A DNA stretch of 64,000 nucleotides from Scolanthus callimorphus (Eukaryota > Cnidaria > Anthozoa > Actiniaria > Edwardsiidae), in assembly GCA_033964015.1 (NCBI GenBank), contig CM066915.1, forward strand, positions 310,001 through 374,000, written 5' to 3'. The translations under genes were made by a program, and so were the position numbers. Below are positions 58,410 through 64,000 of this stretch, one piece after another. Every line of letters begins with the position of its first letter. Position 1 is the first letter of the stretch. The notes under the pieces were generated by a model. That model saw only the letters and a program-made list of their open reading frames with translations. It had not been told where the DNA came from and searched no databases.

Positions 58410-59476
58410 GCTTGGTTTTCAATGTAGCATTCATGAAACTCTTTCAAAATAAAACTCCAAAATAAAGACAAAGACCTCATTTAGGCAACATGTATCATGC
58501 TACCAAAACAAGAGAATACTTGTAACCTCAACATAGTAACTTTATTTTTACTTACACCCATAAGATCACAATATGGTTTATTTGCCATCTAAGGGCCTTT
58601 ACATGGGAAGGGATATGCCTCATAGGGAGGATAACAAAACAAAATAAGTTATCTCTCATAGGAGTGACATCGCTCCCCATGTAAACTCCCCCTAATGAAA
58701 ACTGGATCTTGCCACCTTTGAAACAGGGCTCAAAATTGTAGCCGATATGAATGTAAATATGCTTGGATTTTTTTCGTTTTAGCCCTAACGTGCCTAAATT
58801 TGGGGGACATTGTGTAAAATTGTCAAACTATGCATAAAATTTAATTTCGAGCTTGGTTTTCAATGTAGCATTCATGAAACTCTTTCAAAATAAAACTCCA
58901 AAATAAAGACAAAGACCTCATTTAGGCAACATGTATCATGCTACCAAAACAAGAGAATACTTGTAAACTCAACATAGTTACTTTATTTTTACTTACACCC
59001 ATAAGATCACAATATGGTTTATTTGCCATCTAAGGGCCTTTACATGGGAAGGGATAGCCTCATAGGGAGGATAACAAAACAAAATAAGTTATCCCTCATA
59101 GGAGTGACATCGCTTCCCATGTAAACTCCCCCTAATGAAAACTGGATCTTGCCACCTTTGAGGCAGGGCTCAAAACTGTAGCCGATATGAATGTAAATAT
59201 GCTTAGATTTTTTTCGTTTTAGCCCTAACGTGCCTAAATTTGGGGGACATTGTCTAAAATTGTCAAATTATGCATAAAATTTAATTTCGAGCTTGGTTTT
59301 CAATGTAGCATTCATGAAACTCTTTCAAAATAAAACTCCAAAATAAAGACAAAGACCTCATTTAGGCAACATGTATCATGCTACCAAAACAAGAGAATAC
59401 TTGTAAACTCAACATAGTAACTTTATTTTTAACTTACACCCATAAGATCACAATATGGTTTATTTGCCATCTAAGC
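58410..59476. repeat. ~440-bp tandem repeat, 2.4 copies
   Basis: Units start at GCTTGGTTTTCAATGTAGCA: 58410, 58851 and 59291. Copies are about 98 percent alike by eye. Each unit contains the inverted pair TTTACATGGGAAGGGAT and a partner around CCCATGTAAA, and AATAAA-type signals. No coding frame. Confidence 0.9.
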
Positions 59477-59908
59477 CCTTCCGTACGTTCCATTTCTGCC
59501 AACGCCCATGCATCTGTACACCTTGGACGAACAAGACCCTTGCAAATAGCTTCCCGTACGCATTGGAGAGGTTGTTTTTCCTTGGCAAGATACACTTGTT
59601 CTTGTAAAAGGCGCGAGGGTAGTGTTTTCATTGCGTGACTATATATTTGATATTAGTTTTAATGCCCGCGAAGCGCGCCGAAATTTTTATAAAGTGAAGT
59701 GAAGTAGCAAATGCAAATGATAAAGAAGTTGCTGGAATAACTACTTCAGACATCTTTTTAACGAGAGCCCAAGCCATGTCTTTGTAGGATTTTTTTTTCC
59801 TAGCTTGAATCTCTGCAATATTTTTATTTTGGAAGGATTGGCCTTGCACGAATTTTTTGGGGAATTGCCACCCCCCCCCCCCTCCCCCAACTTCTAATGG
59901 TCCACCCC

Positions 59909-61414
59909 TAAATAGACAAGAGCAGATTGACGATGGCAACGAAAGCTTTTTGCTTTTTGATGTAACAAAGGCCCAGCTAAAACCTTTTAGGACCGACATT
60001 TAGGCCCGGCTTAAAGCTCTCGGCTAGCTAGGGCCTAAAAGCTAGCCGAAAGCTTTTAATATTTAAATAATTCAACTATTTAATGATTCCCGCGCTTCTG
60101 TAAACTTTGTAGCCGAAGATGGTTTTAGAATAAACCGAAATATTGCTAATTTAGTTCGTTCTAGTGAATATCTATTAAGCTATTACTCTATTCGGAGTAT
60201 CTTTCGTCCTTTACCATACTAGTCTCCTTAGCAGCAACAACAAAATAGAATGAAATAAAATTAGACGACGCCTTAGCTTACCTTTTCAGCTCGAAGTTAC
60301 AAGTACTTTGAAACCGCCTCTGAGAGAAAAAAGACTTCTGGCGCTTCACTCCAGGGATGGACGCGCATTAACTTCATTGTTCAAACATCTTTAGGAAGTT
60401 TCTCCCATTTAATTCATTACCCTAGGCGCATAACAGACATAACACAGCCACGGGAACATAACAGGACAGCCCAAATCACACTTTAAGGAATAGACTTCCT
60501 CGGCTTGGGCGTAATGTTGTCCCATTTCAGATCACGTGCCGTTCATTTGAAGTAATATTTAAAAGCCGACTATGAGGACTTGACGTAATATTTCAAATCC
60601 GACAATGAGGACTGGACCGTATTTCAAGTCCGCAGCAATTAGTTCTAGTCCGAGCGGAGCCGAGGACTGGAACTAATTGCGTGGGCTTTGAAATCCCGTC
60701 AAGTCCGAATAGGAGGCTTTTGAATTACTTCAAATACTCAATAATTATTGATGACCTAATTAGCCAACACAGAGGGAACACGATCAATGTTGAAACATCT
60801 CCATTCAAATTTTTTAGTCATTTGAAATACTCAGATAATAGCCTGTGACATATATTCAATCACCAACCCCTCTGTACCCTACCTAAACAACAGGATTTAT
60901 CAATATAATCTTATTTTTTTACTTGTGAAACTTGCGTCACTAGTCATGCGCAGAAGTGAAAAGGTCAAGATTGTCTCCATAAAGCCTGTCCCACACGGAA
61001 GTTGGCGGCGCACATGCATATAGTCTGGAACAAGGTCCTTTGTATTATATTTCTCCGAGAGAGGAGACCCGTGTTCTCACGTAACGGTTTCTACAGTCTG
61101 CCATTGTACGGTGCAAAGACTGAGTAGTAGAAAAACATTTCGATGGTGAGGGCCTTGAAATTATGAATATTATGAACTTTGATTGTGTCACTAGTCATGC
61201 GCAGAAGTGAAAAGATGAAGAGTGTTTCCATAAAGACTCTGTCCCACATGGAGGTTGGCGGCGCACAAGCATATAGTCTCGAACAAAAATTCTTTGTATT
61301 GACTTCTTCGAGAGAGGAGATTTTTGTCTTTTCACGGAGCGGTTCCTACGGTCCGCCTTTGCACGGCGCAAAGAATGACTAGTAGAAACTTTTCGAGGAT
61401 GAGGACCTTGAAAT
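59909..61414. other. inter-locus DNA with inverted and tandem repeats
   Basis: 59915-60500 matches 39401-39960. Near 60570-60720 a hairpin-like repeat (GAGGACTGG, CCGAGCGGAGCCGAGGACTGG) occurs. At 60936-61180 and 61188-61414 a ~251-bp segment starting CACTAGTCATGCGCAGAAG is duplicated in tandem. No gene. Confidence 0.5.
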
Positions 61415-61415
61415 T

Positions 61416-61494
61416 ATGAATATTCATAGTTCAAAGGTCCTTGGATCTAGAATTTTTTTCTAGATCCAAGGACCTTTGAACTATGAATATTCAT
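61416..61494. repeat. perfect 37-bp inverted repeat with 5-base loop
   Basis: 61416-61452 (ATGAATATTCATAGTTCAAA to CTTGGATCTAGAA) is the exact reverse complement of 61458-61494. A third direct copy of the outer part follows to about 61515. It would form a very stable hairpin. Confidence 0.95.
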
Positions 61495-62066
61495 AGTTCA
61501 AAGGTCCTTGGACCTTGAAAACTTTTCAAGTCCCACTTGCAGTATCTTCCTGGGATTTCAATATACTGCACGTGGTACAAAATCAGAGCTCTGGTTGGCT
61601 GATTAGGTCATGAATAATTAATGAGTATTTGAATAAGCTCTCTCTGTTTGGGATGCTTCCATATTCATATATCCCTCGGTGCGTAGCAGAAAAAGAAAGA
61701 AAAGAAAACTCATGGGCATGCCACCTGATCTGAAATGGGAAAACATTATGCCCAAGCCGAGGAGGTCTATTCGGCGGAGGGATAGCCAGGGACCATTCGG
61801 TAAGAAAAGTCTCATCAAAAAATGTAGCAAAGCTCACCTTGACCAAAAGAAAGTTTCCCTTTAGGCAAAGCGATAATTCCCTCAATGTGCGAAATCTAAA
61901 AACTAAAGTCGGCGGTGTGCTCACACTCTTCATGAGTCGGGTCTGCTGTGCATTTGGCCGCGCTGTTCATGTTCACACTTTGTTCTCCCTGAGTTTCTAT
62001 CTTGCCATCATCAACAGATTGTCTCATTCAACAACTTTCACAAGTTGGCTTTTGACATTGACATTA

Positions 62067-62403
62067 GTTGCGGTTACACACACCTTGGGTTTTGGGTCTA
62101 CCCAAGGCTACGGGTGTGGGGCTGGGTTCGTCTCGGGTTTGAAATTGCCAGCGGTCACACTGTACAGACATGCCCTCGGTGATATTTTCTTTTCTTGTGA
62201 TTGGCCTAGGCGTCTCGGGGCTGTTTTTCCTGAGCTCTTTAGGTCTGGAACTGTCGCGTGAAATTCTTTTGTTCTTTTTGACGTATCCTTGGAAACCTCA
62301 ACTAGGAGATTTCGGTCTAGGAACAGCGGTTACACTAAATAATTTTCTCAACGCGGTCGAAATGCCCTTTCCACACGGGAAAAGGCGCTAGTGTAACCGC
62401 AAC
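62067..62403. mobile_element. 337-bp TA-flanked MITE
   Basis: GTTGCGGTTACAC and GTGTAACCGCAAC form the ends, with TA on each side (62065-62066, 62404-62405). The long open frame across its left border is not a gene. Confidence 0.7.
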
Positions 62404-62494
62404 TATTGTAACTTTATTAAAACACGGTTAAAACATATCAGGGCTTAAAAAGAAAGAAATGTACAAGCAAATTGATAAATTTTAAATCCTAAAA

Positions 62495-62831
62495 TCTATA
62501 TAGAGGATATTACACGGTGGCGCAAGGATGTGGATTTTATTTTCGAGTGGCAAGAACAATATTTTACGAACGAGCGCAGCGAGTGAGAAAATAAAATCCA
62601 TATCTTCAAGCCACAGTGTAATGTTCTTTTTATTATATGGATTAGAATTGACATAGCGGCGAAATATATAACAACTCACTTGGTAAAGTCGAAAGTGCTT
62701 ATTTGTGAAATGCTCCCTCAATCTTTCTGATTCCTTTCCAATTTGTTATAAGAACTCATTTCACTTTGTGTTGCTGTAGCTTTTTCTGCCATAATTGACC
62801 TAAGGTTTTTCTCTTAAGGGACGTGTCATTA

Positions 62832-62877
<46 letters not shown>

Positions 62878-63825
62878 GGGCTCCCATTTTTTTAAAAAAA
62901 GGCTAAAAAATTTAGGACCCTCCTTTGAACATAACCAAAAAATGTGACCCTCCCCCAGTCGTAGGTAAAAAAATTGTGACCCTCCCCATGTAATTAATAT
63001 TTTCTGAAAAACCTGTCATATCAGATTGACTCTTGTCCGAGTGATGCAATGTCTTTTTCTTTTCTTAATAGCAGAAATACTTTTTTCTTGCTTCTGCATC
63101 GATTATTTACGTGAGAGGATTTTGGGTAAACGGTAAAAATGCAGTGATCCTCCTTCCATAAGTACAATGATTAACGTGATCCCACCTTTCCCGTCCCCTA
63201 TGTGACGAAGTACTGAAGACATTTTATATATTACAGAAAAAGCGGCTCGCTTTTTCTTTCGTTGCGCGCGAAGCGCGCCTGAATTTTGATAAACGCATTT
63301 CATCAAGCCACAGAGAAAGAGTAGATGCGCGCCGCAAATTACGAAGTTATTATTATTCATGCGTGAAGCGCTGCCCAAATGACGAATTTCTATGCTTGCA
63401 ACGTCGAACTCACGCTTACCTATATGGGATCTTCTTACAAACATAGTGACCTCCCGTCAGGCCTATCATTGCAGGCATTTTTGGGAGAGTTTGCTTTTCC
63501 TCATCAAGATACACTAATGTTCTTGTAAACGGCGTGAGGGTAGTGTCTTCGTTGGTGAAAGAGTACATTAAATGTCAATCCCCCCCCCCCCCCCCCCCGC
63601 TAAATAATGACACGTCCCTAGAACAAAACCTAGTTTCGTGACTTAAAACTCGATTGACCGTGCGAGATTTCACTGCAGACGAGAGTGAAGAAAACAACAC
63701 TGCAAACGTACACATCCGGGACATTCGGTACATAACTTTTTCATATTTTCACTAGTGAAGATATGGAAAATACGAGTGTATAGTTTCCGCTAAAACACTG
63801 GCATCCATATAATAAACTGGTTTCT
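62495..63825. mobile_element. non-autonomous inverted-repeat element, copy 2, interrupted
   Basis: Matches 6785-7350 from GGATATTACACGGTGGCG to CATCCATATAATAAA, with the insertion 62817-63618 in the middle. The uninterrupted copy shows the target (CTCTTTAGAAC). Confidence 0.65.
62817..63618. mobile_element. 802-bp TA-flanked element, GCGCGAAGCGCGC family
   Basis: Ends AGGGACGTGTCATTATT and AATAATGACACGTCCC with TA outside. A run of about 37 G at 62840 and a C run at 63581 lie just inside. GCGCGAAGCGCGC occurs near 63267. No transposase. Confidence 0.75.
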
Positions 63826-64000
63826 TTATAACCAGAAGAATATTTTTTTCTTAAAACTAGCAATGCCATATAATGATAATAAAAAATACACTTTTAAAGC
63901 GCATGTCGCTTAACATAAGAGTGATTTGTCATGAATACAAATGCGCATGCGTAGAATCAAAGATGTCAAATTTGAGCGCCTTTCTTAGATTGTTGCGAAC
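63826..64000. other. no gene recognised
   Basis: AT-rich end of the window. Confidence 0.3.

Larger units (their letters stand above)
56369..59908. mobile_element. 3.5-kb TA-flanked element, related to 48774-50822
   Basis: Ends AGGGGTGTGGACCATTAG and CTAATGGTCCACCCC with TA outside. The homologous site in copy 1 (near 39400) lacks it. It carries AATTTTTTTTCGGG runs at the left, GCGCGAAGCGCGC near 57170, a MITE at 56711-57014 and a 440-bp tandem repeat. No transposase was found. Confidence 0.75.

Noticed and set aside
61839..62261. 140-residue plus-strand frame
   Set aside because: Its second part is inside a MITE (62067-62403) and the hydrophobic stretch has no family signature.
62839..62880. 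Poly-G run as a quadruplex element
   Set aside because: A run of about 37 G next to an element end is more likely an unreliable homopolymer; similar G/C runs mark the other members of the family.

Overview
The window looks like nuclear DNA of an animal, most likely an anthozoan cnidarian such as a coral. Genes are split by GT-AG introns. The proteins are metazoan: a sulfatase-like DUF229 protein, an MFSD6-type transporter, a probable Rab3GAP2 C-terminus and a secreted PAN/EGF/pentraxin-type protein. More than half of the window is repeat DNA: short inverted-repeat elements (MITEs), LINE and Ty3/gypsy fragments, satellites and nested DNA transposons. I see no prokaryotic operon, CRISPR array, rRNA gene or intact tRNA gene. 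The species cannot be named from the sequence.

Left part (1-17.2 kb): three genes. A six-exon gene on the minus strand (8089 to 1448) encodes a membrane-anchored DUF229 protein with a 41-residue stalk repeat. Just past its stop codon is a 118-bp tandem array that repeats the last coding segment of the gene, and a LINE fragment has landed in that array. A plus-strand gene, probably the C-terminal end of Rab3GAP2, has exons at 10117-10206, 10833-11042, 15751-15912 and 17067-17219. A two-exon MFSD6-like gene lies on the opposite strand inside one of its introns. If the missing Rab3GAP2 exons lie left of the window, the DUF229 gene is nested as well. Several single-base frame breaks, mostly in homopolymers, interrupt genes that are otherwise well conserved. 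This points to assembly indels more than to decay.

Middle and right part (18.7-62 kb): two diverged tandem copies of one locus, both on the minus strand. Copy 1 has pentraxin-type exons at 18878-19136 and 19639-19773 and a signal peptide/PAN/EGF-like exon at 37058-37451. Copy 2 has the same exons at 42822-43030, 47322-47459 and 52661-55425. Copy 2 is a pseudogene: a 2.37-kb DNA transposon splits its first exon, a 3.1-kb LINE truncates its last exon, and two single-base deletions shift the frame. Introns and upstream DNA of the copies also match, and this gives empty sites for several insertions.

Transposon layers: in copy 1 a 752-bp inverted-repeat element abuts a 9.9-kb relative at 26266-36154. 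The larger element carries a ~107-bp satellite, which is interrupted by a 6.2-kb element (28080-34303) with dense GGGATCCC arrays just inside both ends. That inner element carries its own LINE fragment and MITEs. Further right are a 920-bp foldback element, a ~93-bp tandem array whose units look like a tRNA 5' half, a SINE-like sequence with tRNA-like and 5S-like parts, and a family of TA-flanked elements sharing a GCGCGAAGCGCGC palindrome (48.8-50.8, 56.4-59.9 and 62.8-63.6 kb). No intact transposase gene was found in any DNA element.
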